Shown in pieces: positions 9,078 to 17,987 of a DNA stretch of 64,000 nt. The translations under genes and the position numbers were made by a program. The notes under the pieces are model-generated. The model searched no databases. It saw nothing but the letters and a program-made list of their open reading frames with translations, and was not told the DNA's origin. The stretch spans positions 124,001 to 188,000 of the forward strand of contig JAZUCL010000011.1 in the NCBI GenBank assembly GCA_045639125.1, read 5' to 3'. Positions within the stretch are counted from its first letter, which is position 1. Each line of letters starts with the position of its first letter. This DNA is from JAZUCL01 sp045639125 (GTDB taxonomy: Bacteria; Bacillota; Clostridia; Oscillospirales; QAMX01).

Positions 9078-9308
9078 ATGAAAGATTTGCTCTACTACAT
9101 TGTAGCGAACCTCGTAGACTGTCGTGATGAAATCCAAATCGATGAAATTGAGAAAGATACAGAGACAGTTCTTGAGCTTCGTGTTGCAAAGGATGACATG
9201 GGTAAGGTCATTGGCCGGCAGGGTCGAATTGCAAAGGAGATCCGCACAATCGTTAGAAGTGTGGCTAACCGTTCAAACCGCCGTGTCTCCGTTGAAATCA
9301 TTGGCTAA
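9078..9308 (+). CDS. khpA: KH-domain RNA-binding protein KhpA
   Basis: 76 residues, single type II KH domain. The GxxG loop is in GRQGRIAKEIRTIVRS, preceded by ELRVAKDDMGKVI. KhpA pairs with KhpB in several Firmicutes to bind many RNAs and influence cell division and elongation. The ATG at 9078 is used because AGAGGCG lies about 8 nt upstream; earlier in-frame codons lie across or before it. It usually sits between rpsP and rimM-trmD-rplS; here transcription appears to stop directly afterward. Confidence 0.92.
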   Translation: MKDLLYYIVANLVDCRDEIQIDEIEKDTETVLELRVAKDDMGKVIGRQGRIAKEIRTIVRSVANRSNRRVSVEIIG

Positions 9309-9314
9309 AAGCGT

Positions 9315-9349
9315 AAAGAGTGCGGATAATATATCCGCACTCTTTTTCT
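9315..9349 (+). terminator. Rho-independent terminator after khpA
   Basis: 14-bp stem (9315-9328 with 9332-9345), 3-nt loop, T-rich end. Ends the ylxM-ffh-rpsP-khpA operon. Confidence 0.92.
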
Positions 9350-9385
9350 CTATTGATCCATAATTTTTGACAGATAATATGTGTT

Positions 9386-9802
9386 TTAGTCTTTAAGTGG
9401 AACACCTTTTGCATCGCAGTTAATTGAACCTGTAAGAATCATAATACCCTCTACAAGTCCCCAAATACCGGAAACAACGGAGCCCATACCACAAGTCACA
9501 AGTGTAAGTAAAAGTTGTGCGACAGCCTTTCCGGTATAACCAAGATAGAAGTTATGTATACCAAAAGAACCAACCAAAATTCCCAAGATTCCTGCTGCAA
9601 TCTTAGACTTTTGCTCCATGCCAAGATTCTGATGATTTTTTTGATCGAGCATTGCACCACAGTTGATACAAACCATCGCACCCTGTGCAGTAGTCTGACC
9701 GCAGTTGGGGCAAAAAGAATTACCTGCACCTGCTCCTACACCGCACTTAGTACATACAACAGCAATGTTATCCATCTGATTGCCACAGTTTTTACAGAAC
9801 AT
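9386..9802 (-). CDS. Double zinc-ribbon and TM2-domain membrane protein
   Basis: 138 residues. The N-terminus has zinc-ribbon Cys pairs (FCKNCGNQ, CTKCG, FCPNCGQ, CINCG), i.e. two ribbons over residues 2-50. A TM2 domain follows, with about two membrane helices: KIAAGILGILVGSFGIHNFY with the typical GxxGxHxFYLG signature, then LLLTLVTCGMGSVVSGIWGL. The function of bacterial TM2 proteins is not established. Good RBS: GGAGGTTAAG before the ATG. Preceded by a perfect consensus promoter, so it is likely well expressed. Confidence 0.85.
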   Translation of the reverse strand: MFCKNCGNQMDNIAVVCTKCGVGAGAGNSFCPNCGQTTAQGAMVCINCGAMLDQKNHQNLGMEQKSKIAAGILGILVGSFGIHNFYLGYTGKAVAQLLLTLVTCGMGSVVSGIWGLVEGIMILTGSINCDAKGVPLKD

Positions 9803-9857
9803 AACTTAACCTCCAATATCAGTATTAAGCCTTACGGCTTCACCTATAATTTATTTT

Positions 9858-9886
9858 ATTATATCAAAACTCATAATATTTGTCAA
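9858..9886 (-). promoter_or_regulatory. Consensus SigA promoter of the TM2 gene
   Basis: On the minus strand TTGACA (9886-9881), exactly 17 nt, TATAAT (9863-9858): a full match to consensus, about 55 nt upstream of the gene. Confidence 0.85.
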
Positions 9887-9945
9887 CCGTTCGACAAAAA
9901 GCGTCATAATTACGTTACAATTCACATTGGAATTTGTAGAAACAA

Positions 9946-9974
9946 TTGAATTATCAAAATAAATATGTTATACT
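9946..9974 (+). promoter_or_regulatory. Promoter of the PII-like gene
   Basis: TTGAAT at 9946-9951, 17-nt spacer, TATACT at 9969-9974, followed by the GAAAGGA ribosome-binding site and ATG at 10012. Confidence 0.7.
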
Positions 9975-10011
9975 CATAAGTGAGTAATAATATTGAAAGG
10001 ATAATGACAAT

Positions 10012-10353
10012 ATGAAATTGTTAGTTTTTATTCTTAATAAAATTGATGCTCTTGAACTTTTCCTTTGCCGCCTTGCAGATGCAGGTATTCGTGGTGCTAC
10101 TATCCTGTCAAGTACAGGTATGGCACGTGCATTATACGAATTCGGCGACAATTCTTTCTCGTTTTTCTCATCTTTACGCTCAATTATTGACCCGGGAAAC
10201 GAGGAAAACAAGACCATTCTTACTGTTGTAAATGAAGAGCAAATACAAACTGTGCTCGATATTATTGATGAGGTTGTTGGAGATCTTTCGAAACCCGACA
10301 CAGGTATTGTCTTTACCCTACCCCTTGATATGGTAAAGGGTATGGGTAATTAG
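10012..10353 (+). CDS. PII-like (GlnB-fold) small protein
   Basis: 113 residues with the ferredoxin-like look of PII-like signalling proteins: MKLLVFILNKIDALELFLCR, then AGIRGATILSSTGMARAL, and a C-terminal strand VVNEEQIQTVLDIIDEVV. True GlnB T-loop and PROSITE signatures are not seen, so it is a divergent PII-superfamily protein of unknown ligand. Monocistronic, own promoter, and a strong hairpin terminator downstream. No ammonium transporter or glutamine synthetase is adjacent. Such stand-alone PII-like proteins are common in Clostridia; I do not assign a role. Confidence 0.7.
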   Translation: MKLLVFILNKIDALELFLCRLADAGIRGATILSSTGMARALYEFGDNSFSFFSSLRSIIDPGNEENKTILTVVNEEQIQTVLDIIDEVVGDLSKPDTGIVFTLPLDMVKGMGN

Positions 10354-10420
10354 TATTCTACTTTGTACTAAGGAAAACATTTAAGTTTAATATTAGATGG
10401 AAAAAAACTTTTCATTATAC

Positions 10421-10461
10421 AAAAAACTATACCTGGTTATCAAACCAAGTATAGTTTTTTT
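10421..10461. terminator. Bidirectional terminator between PII-like gene and chrA operon
   Basis: Stem AAAAAACTATAC..TGGTT with AACCA..GTATAGTTTTTT, loop ATCA. A-tract on one side and T-tract on the other allow use by both converging transcripts. Confidence 0.88.
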
Positions 10462-10546
10462 AGTCAACCTCGTATGACAGATGCCGTAAATAGTTAATTT
10501 TTGATTGAACTGTTTTACAGACACCCATCTACACGGATAGTTTTTC

Positions 10547-11113
10547 CTATCCCATCTTAAATATAATTCCTACTACTGCGGAGATTACAATATACAAGAT
10601 TGGATGTGCTTTCCATTTTCGTGTTGCAAACAGTAAAATTCCAAAGAATACAAGTTCCTTATATCGTATCAAATCAAGCAGATTACCACTTTCAGTAAAT
10701 GCAGGAATATTAAGAATACAATTTTTAACAACTCCAATACCTGCATAAGCGATAAGTGCTGTAACTGCCGGACGTAAGCCCTTGAATACTGATTCCACAT
10801 AAAAACTATCACGGAAGTTTTGCAAAAATTTTGCAACTATTAAGACAATGATAACAGACGGTGCTACAAGTGACAAGGTAGCAACAACGCCGCCTAACAC
10901 TCCTCCTCCTTGAATACCTGCATAGGTTGCCATATTTACGCCGATTGGGCCGGGAGTTGATTCAGATACAGCAATCATATCCGTCAACAACGCTGCGTCA
11001 AACCAGTCGTACTTGTTGGCAAGTTCACTTAAAAACGGTAGCGTTGCCAAACCGCCGCCAACGGCAAATAGTCCTATTTTGAAAAACTCACAAAACAGTA
11101 TAAAATATATCAT
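10547..11113 (-). CDS. Chromate transporter family protein, half-size subunit
   Basis: 188 residues of the CHR family: FFKIGLFAVGGGLATLPFL at the N-terminus and ESTPGPIGVNMATYAG, the conserved PGP signature, with about five to six hydrophobic segments. Short CHR proteins work as pairs of opposite topology, and the partner lies directly upstream with a 4-nt overlap. AGGAGGGC lies 6 nt before the ATG. Named for chromate/sulfate antiport; the substrate in Clostridia is not established. Last gene of the rnpA-rsmG block. Confidence 0.88.
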   Translation of the reverse strand: MIYFILFCEFFKIGLFAVGGGLATLPFLSELANKYDWFDAALLTDMIAVSESTPGPIGVNMATYAGIQGGGVLGGVVATLSLVAPSVIIVLIVAKFLQNFRDSFYVESVFKGLRPAVTALIAYAGIGVVKNCILNIPAFTESGNLLDLIRYKELVFFGILLFATRKWKAHPILYIVISAVVGIIFKMG

Positions 11114-11655
11114 TTCTTTGCCCTCCTGTCATACTGACCGAAGCAAAGACCTGTAAGACCTGCACCAAGCACAACAAATACGGGAGAAATGTCAATTATA
11201 ATCATCAAAGCGAGAACAATGGCAAATACGCTGATACTTCTTGCTCCTTTTACATTCTTCTTCCACAGTCCCCATACTGCATTGAAAATCAGAACACATA
11301 CGCACACGTTGATACCACCAAATGCGTAATTAACCCATGCAATATCACGGAAGTTTTGCAAGAACAACGCAATGACTGAAATAATTACCACAGACGGAAA
11401 AATCACGCCAAGTGTCGCAACTATACCTCCTAATATACCTTTCTGCTTGTAGCCCACAAAAGTGGCAGTATTTACGGCAATTACACCTGGGGTACATTGG
11501 GCAACGGCAAAATAGTCCATTACATCGTCACTTGTCGCCCAACCACGTCTATCTACCACTTCCTGTTGAATCATTGGTAGCATGGCATAGCCCCCGCCAA
11601 ATGTAAATCCGCCGATACGCATGAATGTAACGAATAACTCCCAAAGCAATTTCAA
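11110..11655 (-). CDS. Chromate transporter family protein, half-size subunit
   Basis: Partner of the next gene, about 181 residues, starting in the family-typical way with LLWELFVTFMRIGGFTFGGG and containing QCTPGVIAVNTATFVGYK. I choose the TTG at 11655 because AAAGGAG is 8 nt upstream, whereas the in-frame ATG at 11664 lies directly against that site. It begins just after rsmG, so it is probably co-transcribed with the tRNA/ribosome modification genes, an unusual companion. Membrane protein; substrate unknown. Confidence 0.87.
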   Translation of the reverse strand: MKLLWELFVTFMRIGGFTFGGGYAMLPMIQQEVVDRRGWATSDDVMDYFAVAQCTPGVIAVNTATFVGYKQKGILGGIVATLGVIFPSVVIISVIALFLQNFRDIAWVNYAFGGINVCVCVLIFNAVWGLWKKNVKGARSISVFAIVLALMIIIDISPVFVVLGAGLTGLCFGQYDRRAKK

Positions 11656-11669
11656 ATCGCACATCTCCT

Positions 11670-12377
11670 TTATAACGGCTGTTGTTTGATTTTTGCAAAT
11701 CGTCTTGGATATGCAGATGGTGTTTCCTTAACCTTTTTAACTACAATTATACGATGAATTATATCCGTGTCGGGAATTAAGTAGTCTACACTTCTCTCCA
11801 CTTCACCACCGAGAAGCGAAATGGCACGTTCTGCCTGTGACATCTCTTGAGCCGAGTCAACGGATTTCATAGGACAGAAATAACCACCCACTTTGACATA
11901 GGGCAAACAAAGTTCAGAAAGCATCGGTAGTGATGCCACTGCACGAGATACGGCGACATCATACTGTTCCCGATTTTCTAAAACGTATTCCTCTGCTCTT
12001 GCGTGTACACAGTTGACAGCACCTTCAAAAAGCAACTGACTCGTCACTTCTTTAAGGAAATCTACTCGTTTGCCAAGACTGTCAAGGAGTGTCAAATTTA
12101 TTGTATCATCATACAGACGTAACGGCAGACCGGGAAAACCAGCACCGCAACCTACGTCTATTACAGATTTATTTGATAGCGATATTGCCTTATGAATGTA
12201 AAGGGAGTCTAAAAAATGCTTTTTTACAGCCTCAATGGGGTCTGTAATTGCTGTCAAATTCATTACTTCATTCTTTTCAAGGAGCAATTTTAGATATTGT
12301 TCAAATCGCTTAGGTGTAGCACATTCTTCCATGCCCATTGACTTTAATCCTGATTGTAAGACATCAATTATTTCCAC
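11670..12377 (-). CDS. rsmG: 16S rRNA (guanine527-N7)-methyltransferase RsmG
   Basis: 235-residue SAM-dependent methyltransferase that makes m7G527 in 16S rRNA. SAM-binding motif IDVGCGAGFPGLPLRL (about residue 67) and the family segment VSRAVASLPMLSELCLPYVK are clear. It overlaps the 3' end of mnmG by 14 nt, the usual gidA-gidB arrangement, so translation is likely coupled. Confidence 0.96.
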   Translation of the reverse strand: MEIIDVLQSGLKSMGMEECATPKRFEQYLKLLLEKNEVMNLTAITDPIEAVKKHFLDSLYIHKAISLSNKSVIDVGCGAGFPGLPLRLYDDTINLTLLDSLGKRVDFLKEVTSQLLFEGAVNCVHARAEEYVLENREQYDVAVSRAVASLPMLSELCLPYVKVGGYFCPMKSVDSAQEMSQAERAISLLGGEVERSVDYLIPDTDIIHRIIVVKKVKETPSAYPRRFAKIKQQPL

Positions 12378-14253
12378 TTTGCTCCCCCTTTTGCTGTGAA
12401 AGCCAAATCATCAACGCTGTTACGTCAGCAGGGCTGACGCCTGAAATACGAGATGCCTGACCAATACTTGTAGGACGCATTGCATTTAGTTTCTGACGTG
12501 CCTCAAGTCGCAGTACATCAATACTCATATAATCAATATCCTGCGGCAGAAGTCTACCTTCCATTTTCTTAAACTGTTCAACTTGGCTCTGCTGTCGGCG
12601 GATATATCCCTCATATTTTACTTGTATCTCTACCTGTTCACGAATTTCAAATGGCAACGACGGTCTGGTAGGATCAAGTGGTGCAAGTGCATCATAACTG
12701 AGTTCAGGACGTTTTAGCAAATCAAGAAGTCGTATACCGGTTGTTACTGGTGTACTGTCTGCATTGTCTAAAATGACATCGAGTAAACTGCTTGGCGGAA
12801 CACTTACCTTTCCAAGACGTGCAATTTCTTCTTCTACTTTGCGATACTTCTCCTCAACCGCATCAAGTCGCTCACGAGATACAAGTCCGATTTCATGGCC
12901 CTTATGACAAAGTCTTATATCGGCATTATCTTGTCGAAGTAGGAGTCGATACTCACTTCGTGAGGTCATCATACGATACGGCTCGTTTGTTCCCTTTGTT
13001 ACAAGGTCATCAATAAGAGTTCCGATATACGCATCACTACGGTCAAGTACAAACGGTGACAACCTTTTAATCTTTCGTGATGCATTTATACCTGCAATAA
13101 GTCCTTGTGCCGCCGCTTCCTCGTAGCCTGACGTGCCGTTAAACTGTCCTGCACCGTAAAGACCGGATATTTTCTTAGATTCAAGTGTTGCATATAGTTC
13201 AAGAGGATCTATACAATCATATTCTATGGCATAAGCAGGACGCATAACCTCCGCATTCTCAAGACCTTTAACCGAATGTAGCATACGAAGTTGAACATCT
13301 TCAGGCATTGACGATGAAAAGCCCTGAATGTACATCTCCTTAGTATCACTACCCATTGGCTCAATAAACAGAGAGTGGCGTGGCTTGTCTGCAAATCGCA
13401 CGATTTTATCCTCAATTGACGGACAATATCTCGGTCCAACGCCCTTGATATTTCCTCCATATAACGGACTTCTGTGGAGATTATCTCGAATGATTTTGTG
13501 AGTTTCTTCATTTGTATGAGTAAGCCAACAAACTGCTTGATTTTTAGGCAATTCCTTCGTTTCAAATGAAAACGGAACGCAGTCTGACTCTCCCTCTTGT
13601 ACTTCAAGAGAAGAATAATCAATACTACGTGCATTGACACGAGCAGGCGTACCTGTCTTAAACCGACGCATTGAAAGACCAAGTTCAACTAACCTGTCAG
13701 TAAGTCCTTTTGCGGAAAACATACCGTCAGGACCACCCTCAAAAGATACGTCACCGATTATAATACGTCCGTCAAGATATGTACCTGTACATATTATTGC
13801 CGCTTTTACCGGGTGTATTGCACCGATATTCGTCTTTACGCCGGACACTGCCCCGTCTTTCGTTAGAATATCAACTATAATTGCCTGTTTTAGACTCAAG
13901 TGTTCTTGACGTTCAAGAGTGTGCTTCATATAAAGTCGGTACATTGCTCTGTCTGCCTGTGCCCTTAGAGAATGCACGGCAGGGCCTTTACCTCGATTGA
14001 GCATACGATACTGTATGCACGTTGCGTCTGCTGCTCGGCCCATTTCACCGCCCAATGCGTCAATTTCACGCACAAGATGTCCTTTTGCCGTACCGCCAAT
14101 GGCTGGATTACATGGCATATTGCCTACGGCATCCAAATTTATTGTAAAGCATACAGTTTCAAGTCCCAGCCTCGCACAAGCAAGTGCCGCCTCTATTCCT
14201 GCATGACCTGCACCGATAACTGCAACATCGTATGCTTGCGATAGATACTCCAT
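12364..14253 (-). CDS. mnmG: tRNA uridine-5-carboxymethylaminomethyl modification enzyme MnmG (GidA)
   Basis: About 629 residues. FAD-dependent partner of MnmE in cmnm5U34 formation. The N-terminal dinucleotide-binding motif is VAVIGAGHAGIEAALACARLG, followed by family signatures NPAIGGTAKGHLVREIDALG and GPRYCPSIEDKI; the C-terminal helical domain binds tRNA. I prefer the ATG at 14253 (MEYLSQAYDVAVIG...), since the in-frame codon at 14277 would sit inside mnmE and make an atypical basic extension. It starts 9 nt after mnmE. Confidence 0.96.
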   Translation of the reverse strand: MEYLSQAYDVAVIGAGHAGIEAALACARLGLETVCFTINLDAVGNMPCNPAIGGTAKGHLVREIDALGGEMGRAADATCIQYRMLNRGKGPAVHSLRAQADRAMYRLYMKHTLERQEHLSLKQAIIVDILTKDGAVSGVKTNIGAIHPVKAAIICTGTYLDGRIIIGDVSFEGGPDGMFSAKGLTDRLVELGLSMRRFKTGTPARVNARSIDYSSLEVQEGESDCVPFSFETKELPKNQAVCWLTHTNEETHKIIRDNLHRSPLYGGNIKGVGPRYCPSIEDKIVRFADKPRHSLFIEPMGSDTKEMYIQGFSSSMPEDVQLRMLHSVKGLENAEVMRPAYAIEYDCIDPLELYATLESKKISGLYGAGQFNGTSGYEEAAAQGLIAGINASRKIKRLSPFVLDRSDAYIGTLIDDLVTKGTNEPYRMMTSRSEYRLLLRQDNADIRLCHKGHEIGLVSRERLDAVEEKYRKVEEEIARLGKVSVPPSSLLDVILDNADSTPVTTGIRLLDLLKRPELSYDALAPLDPTRPSLPFEIREQVEIQVKYEGYIRRQQSQVEQFKKMEGRLLPQDIDYMSIDVLRLEARQKLNAMRPTSIGQASRISGVSPADVTALMIWLSQQKGEQSGNN

Positions 14254-14261
14254 GTGCGTTC

Positions 14262-15614
14262 CTACTTTCCTACGCAAAATCTTGAGAAGATTCCGTTCAT
14301 TACATCTTCAGATGCCGTTTGTCCGGTCAACTCGCCAAGAGCATCAAGTGCTTCTTCCAAGTCAACTGTAACAACATCTGCCGTCATACCAAAACTTATA
14401 CCATCATACGCCGATTGCAATGCGTCTGCACTACGGCGTAATGCGTCAACATGGCGTGGATTGGATACAACTGTGTCATCATAAGTAGTTTTATCCAAAA
14501 AGCGATTGCTAATATGGTCACTTAGTACGTCAATACCCTCGCCTGTCTTTGCCGATACAAACAGTACCTCGCTAAATCGTTTAAGTAAATTATCAACATC
14601 AATCGTATGAGCCTTATCCCACTGATTTACAACACATACAACATTTTTATCTTTTATCGCTTCACACGTCAACTCGTCATTGTTGTCGAAAGGACGGCTA
14701 CCATCAAATACGGCAAGGATAAAATCTGCCTTCTTTGCATATTCACTTGCACGCTCAACACCGATTTGTTCAACTACATCATCTGTATTACGAAGTCCTG
14801 CTGTATCTTGGAAACGAAATGACATACCGCCTATTTCCACAGTTTCCTCTACCATATCACGAGTGGTACCAGGAATTTCAGTTACAATACTGCGTTCAAA
14901 GCCTGCAAGGGCATTAAGCAGTGAACTTTTTCCAACATTTGGTTTTCCTACAATCGCACAGGGTATGCCGTTTTTCACACGCCTACCACGTTCGTACGTT
15001 CCAAGAAGCCTTTTTGTTTCTGTAAGGCACTTAGAAACAGTCACTGAGGCATCTGACATAAGAAGTTCGGGAATGTCATCTTCAGGATAATCAACAACTG
15101 CACAAAGGTGTGCTACTAACGCCACTAATTCCTCACGAATTGCTGTCAGTTTACCACCTAATGCACCGCCAAGTTGTGCCGCCGCATTTCGTGCCGCTTC
15201 ACGACTTTCGCTGTCGATAAGGTCAATAACTGCCTCTGCCTGTGTCAAGTCCATACGCCCCGCCAAAAATGCTCGTTTTGTAAATTCACCCGGCTGTGCA
15301 GGTCTTGCACCATTGCGATATAGGGTATCAAGGACACATCTTAGTACGCCAATAGAGCCATGACAGTAAAGTTCCGCCGTATCTTCGCCTGTATAACTGT
15401 TTGGGCACGGCATAAATACGCAAAGTGCCTCATCAAGACGAACTCCATCACAGTCATAAACGTATCCAAACGTCATGTGACGTGGTACAATGCGTTTACC
15501 TTTTGGTCGAAAAACATTCTTTACAATATCGAATGTTTTGTCACCGCTTATGCGTATCATGCCAACTGCACTTTTTACCGGTGCAGTTGCAAGGGCAGCA
15601 ATTGTATCGGACAT
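14262..15614 (-). CDS. mnmE: tRNA modification GTPase MnmE
   Basis: 450-residue protein: N-terminal formyl-THF-binding domain, helical domain, inserted G domain (GKPNVGKSSLLNALAG near residue 220, TTRDMVEE, DTAGLR, NQWDK) and the C-terminal CVGK, a match to the essential CxGK motif. Works with MnmG on wobble uridines of tRNAs. Start at 15614 is supported by AAAGGAG 7 nt upstream; an upstream in-frame ATG at 15638 would overlap that site. Separated from khpB by about 67 nt. Confidence 0.97.
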   Translation of the reverse strand: MSDTIAALATAPVKSAVGMIRISGDKTFDIVKNVFRPKGKRIVPRHMTFGYVYDCDGVRLDEALCVFMPCPNSYTGEDTAELYCHGSIGVLRCVLDTLYRNGARPAQPGEFTKRAFLAGRMDLTQAEAVIDLIDSESREAARNAAAQLGGALGGKLTAIREELVALVAHLCAVVDYPEDDIPELLMSDASVTVSKCLTETKRLLGTYERGRRVKNGIPCAIVGKPNVGKSSLLNALAGFERSIVTEIPGTTRDMVEETVEIGGMSFRFQDTAGLRNTDDVVEQIGVERASEYAKKADFILAVFDGSRPFDNNDELTCEAIKDKNVVCVVNQWDKAHTIDVDNLLKRFSEVLFVSAKTGEGIDVLSDHISNRFLDKTTYDDTVVSNPRHVDALRRSADALQSAYDGISFGMTADVVTVDLEEALDALGELTGQTASEDVMNGIFSRFCVGK

Positions 15615-15681
15615 ACTGTCGCTCCTTTCTTTTTTCAAAAATACAGGCGTCCGCAGATATTTTGCAGACGCCTTTCATAGT

Positions 15682-16383
15682 TTACACTGTTTCGTCCACT
15701 ACATCCTTGTCTATGGGTGCGGTTGTGGACCTTGTCTGACGACCTCTTACTACATTGTTGCGATTACCAAATGCAACAACTACACGGCGGTTTGGGTCAG
15801 AGCCGGTTGAATAGGTAGAAACGCCCTGTACATCTTGAAGTGTTGAATGGATTACTCTACGTTCATAGGAACTCATAGGCTCCAATGTAACATTCTTTCT
15901 GTACTTTAATACTCTGCCTGCAACCTTATTTGCAAGGTTTATAAGGGTTTCTTCACGTTTCATTCGATAGTTCTCTGTATCAATTGTGACTTTGATATGA
16001 TTAGGCTCGCCACGATTAACAGCAATTGATGTAATGTACTGGAGTGCGTCAAGAGTATCGCCACGGCGACCAATTACAACACCCATGTTCTCACCACTAA
16101 TATTGAGTTTAACTGTACCCTCTTCAGCAGGCAGTGCCTCAACAGTTGCAGTAACACCCATACGTGTAAGTAGACCTTCAAGGAAAGAAACTGCATGGTC
16201 AGTAGGTGTAGCATTATAGGTAACACGAATTATTGCCTCGCTACTTCCAAGACCGAAAAAGCCTGACTTTGCCTTTTGAATTTCCTCTATTGTGACTTCG
16301 TCACGAGTCGCACCAAGTTGCTCTAATGCAACCTTAACTGCTTCCTCAGTGTTTTTTCCCGTTACTTCGATTGTTTTTACCAT
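15682..16383 (-). CDS. khpB: KhpB/Jag (SpoIIIJ-associated) RNA-binding protein
   Basis: About 233 residues with three domains: Jag_N (VTIEEIQKAKSGFFGLGSSE), a KH domain (GRRGDTLDALQYITS) and a C-terminal R3H domain (SYERRVIHSTLQDV). The tail is rich in Arg/Thr. Partner of KhpA, which is also in this window (9078-9308). The ATG at 16383 is chosen because GAGGAGGCG lies about 10 nt upstream; the gene overlaps the 3' end of yidC by 38 nt, as in other Firmicutes. Confidence 0.95.
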   Translation of the reverse strand: MVKTIEVTGKNTEEAVKVALEQLGATRDEVTIEEIQKAKSGFFGLGSSEAIIRVTYNATPTDHAVSFLEGLLTRMGVTATVEALPAEEGTVKLNISGENMGVVIGRRGDTLDALQYITSIAVNRGEPNHIKVTIDTENYRMKREETLINLANKVAGRVLKYRKNVTLEPMSSYERRVIHSTLQDVQGVSTYSTGSDPNRRVVVAFGNRNNVVRGRQTRSTTAPIDKDVVDETV

Positions 16384-17308
16384 TTGCTTTTTTCGCCTCC
16401 TCGGCGGCATATTTTTCTTGCAACTTCTGCTTTTTTAGTTGCTTTTCTTCCGCCAGTTTTGCACGCTTTTGTTCCTCTATTGCAGCCTCTTTCTTAATTT
16501 CACGTTCCATGTACTTGCTAAGAAATACCTCTTGCACCATTGCTACAAGGTTTGAAACGATCCAGTAAAGACCAAGACCTGCAGGAAGTGAGAATCCAAT
16601 CCATACGGACATAAGTGGCATCATCAAAGTCATCGCACCTTGATTCTGCATACGTGTTCCCGTACTGCGATACTGAAGTTCCATAGTCAGTTTGTTGAGT
16701 AAGAACGCTGATAAACCGGAAATAATTGGTATGAGAAACAGGAGATTAAACGTAGAAAACGACGGCGTCGCACCAAGGTTAATTCCTAAGAAATTCATAT
16801 CCATCGGTATAATGTTTGGAGAAATATCCTTAACCAAGTCAAAATTCTCATAAACTTTCTGTGCAAGTGCAATCTGAGATACAAAACCTGTTTCAGTCGC
16901 CATACCAAGACGCTCAGTAATAAGGGCAATCTGCTCAGCCGTCAAATTCATAAGATGTTTGAGTGGTTCACTGATAGGCCAGTAAAGACCCATCATAATG
17001 GGAAGGGTAATTAAAGTAGGTAGACAGCCTCCTAACGGACTAACATCTTCAGTCTGATAGAGTTTTGCCATCTCCTCCTGATATTTCTGCTTATCATTTT
17101 TATACTTTGCCTCAAGTTCCTTGAGTTTAGGCTGCAACTTCTGCATCTTCGCCATACTCTTTTTACTCTTAATAGACAGTGGCAATATGATAATTTTTGT
17201 TACAATAGTGAAGATAATAATTGCAAGACCATAGGAGCCCACCAAATCGTAAATTGAACGCAAAATAAATGCAAATGGTTTTACGATAAGGAAATCAAAA
17301 ATATTCAT
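16346..17308 (-). CDS. yidC: Membrane insertase YidC/Oxa1/SpoIIIJ
   Basis: 320 residues. The Gram-positive-length insertase has a first membrane segment (YGLAIIIFTIVTKIIILPLS), a cytoplasmic Lys-rich coiled hairpin (KMQKLQPKLKELEAKYKNDK), the conserved CLPTLITLPIMMGLY region, further membrane helices, and a strongly basic tail typical of ribosome binding. No lipobox Cys is evident at the N-terminus, unlike many SpoIIIJ proteins. It inserts proteins into the membrane with or without Sec. Follows yidD by 59 nt, a gap with a small AAACCG/CGGTTT hairpin. Confidence 0.96.
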   Translation of the reverse strand: MNIFDFLIVKPFAFILRSIYDLVGSYGLAIIIFTIVTKIIILPLSIKSKKSMAKMQKLQPKLKELEAKYKNDKQKYQEEMAKLYQTEDVSPLGGCLPTLITLPIMMGLYWPISEPLKHLMNLTAEQIALITERLGMATETGFVSQIALAQKVYENFDLVKDISPNIIPMDMNFLGINLGATPSFSTFNLLFLIPIISGLSAFLLNKLTMELQYRSTGTRMQNQGAMTLMMPLMSVWIGFSLPAGLGLYWIVSNLVAMVQEVFLSKYMEREIKKEAAIEEQKRAKLAEEKQLKKQKLQEKYAAEEAKKANGKNNRSNGKKH

Positions 17309-17367
17309 TAAACGTGTCTCCTTCTACGTTATGAAAAACCGTGTTAACGGTTTGGGCACATGTCCCA

Positions 17368-17592
17368 TTACGGTACCGGGTCGTACCCACCTTTACAAAA
17401 CGGATTGCATCTTAGTAGTCTTTTAAGTGCTAACAAACTACCCTTAAACGCACCATATTTCTTCACAGCCTCCAAAGCATACTCTGAACAGCATGGAATA
17501 AAACGGCACGTAGGTGAACGCTTTAAGCCTGACAGGTGCCGTCGATAAAATCGAATGAGACCTATAATCATACGGCTTGAAAGCGAGTTCAT
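17368..17592 (-). CDS. yidD: Membrane protein insertion efficiency factor YidD
   Basis: 74 residues, family-typical: IGLIRFYRRHLSGLKRSPTC, RFIPCCSEYALEAVKKYGA and CNPFCKGGYDPVP at the C-terminus. A small amphipathic membrane-associated protein that aids YidC-dependent insertion. Its start codon overlaps the rnpA stop (TAATG), indicating translational coupling. Confidence 0.96.
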   Translation of the reverse strand: MNSLSSRMIIGLIRFYRRHLSGLKRSPTCRFIPCCSEYALEAVKKYGAFKGSLLALKRLLRCNPFCKGGYDPVP

Positions 17593-17939
17593 TACTTTGC
17601 AACCTCCTTATAAAGTTTCAACTTAGCGAACAATTCCTTAATTGACTCGTCAACCTGCCAAAATGACAGGTGACCTGCCTTGACTCTGGCAACGATAACT
17701 ATATCATATCCCAATTTAATCGTATCCTCTTGCAGACGATATGACTCTCTAATAAGTCTACGCACACGATTACGGCATACAGCCTTACCAACTTTTGTTC
17801 CCACAGTAAGACCAAGCCGATTTCTCTCAATACAATTTTTGCGTACATAAATTGCAAAAGCATTATTTACAACACTTTTGCCTTTAGAGTACATTCTTCT
17901 AAAATCACGATTTTCTTTAATGGATATGGTATAACGCAT
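17592..17939 (-). CDS. rnpA: Ribonuclease P protein component
   Basis: 115 residues; protein subunit of RNase P for 5' tRNA processing. The signature RNR segment is CRNRVRRLIRESYRL, with the N-terminal ENRDFRRMYSKGKS. I choose the ATG at 17939 (MRYTISIKENRDF) because homologues begin there; upstream in-frame alternatives (ATG at 17951, GTG at 17987) would add a Cys-rich extension. The best Shine-Dalgarno (CAGGAG near 17965) would suit a start near 17951, so a four-residue longer form is possible. Confidence 0.93.
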   Translation of the reverse strand: MRYTISIKENRDFRRMYSKGKSVVNNAFAIYVRKNCIERNRLGLTVGTKVGKAVCRNRVRRLIRESYRLQEDTIKLGYDIVIVARVKAGHLSFWQVDESIKELFAKLKLYKEVAK

Positions 17940-17987
17940 AACAACAACCATGCCGACACATAATCGGCACTCCTGTTTAGAAATCAC

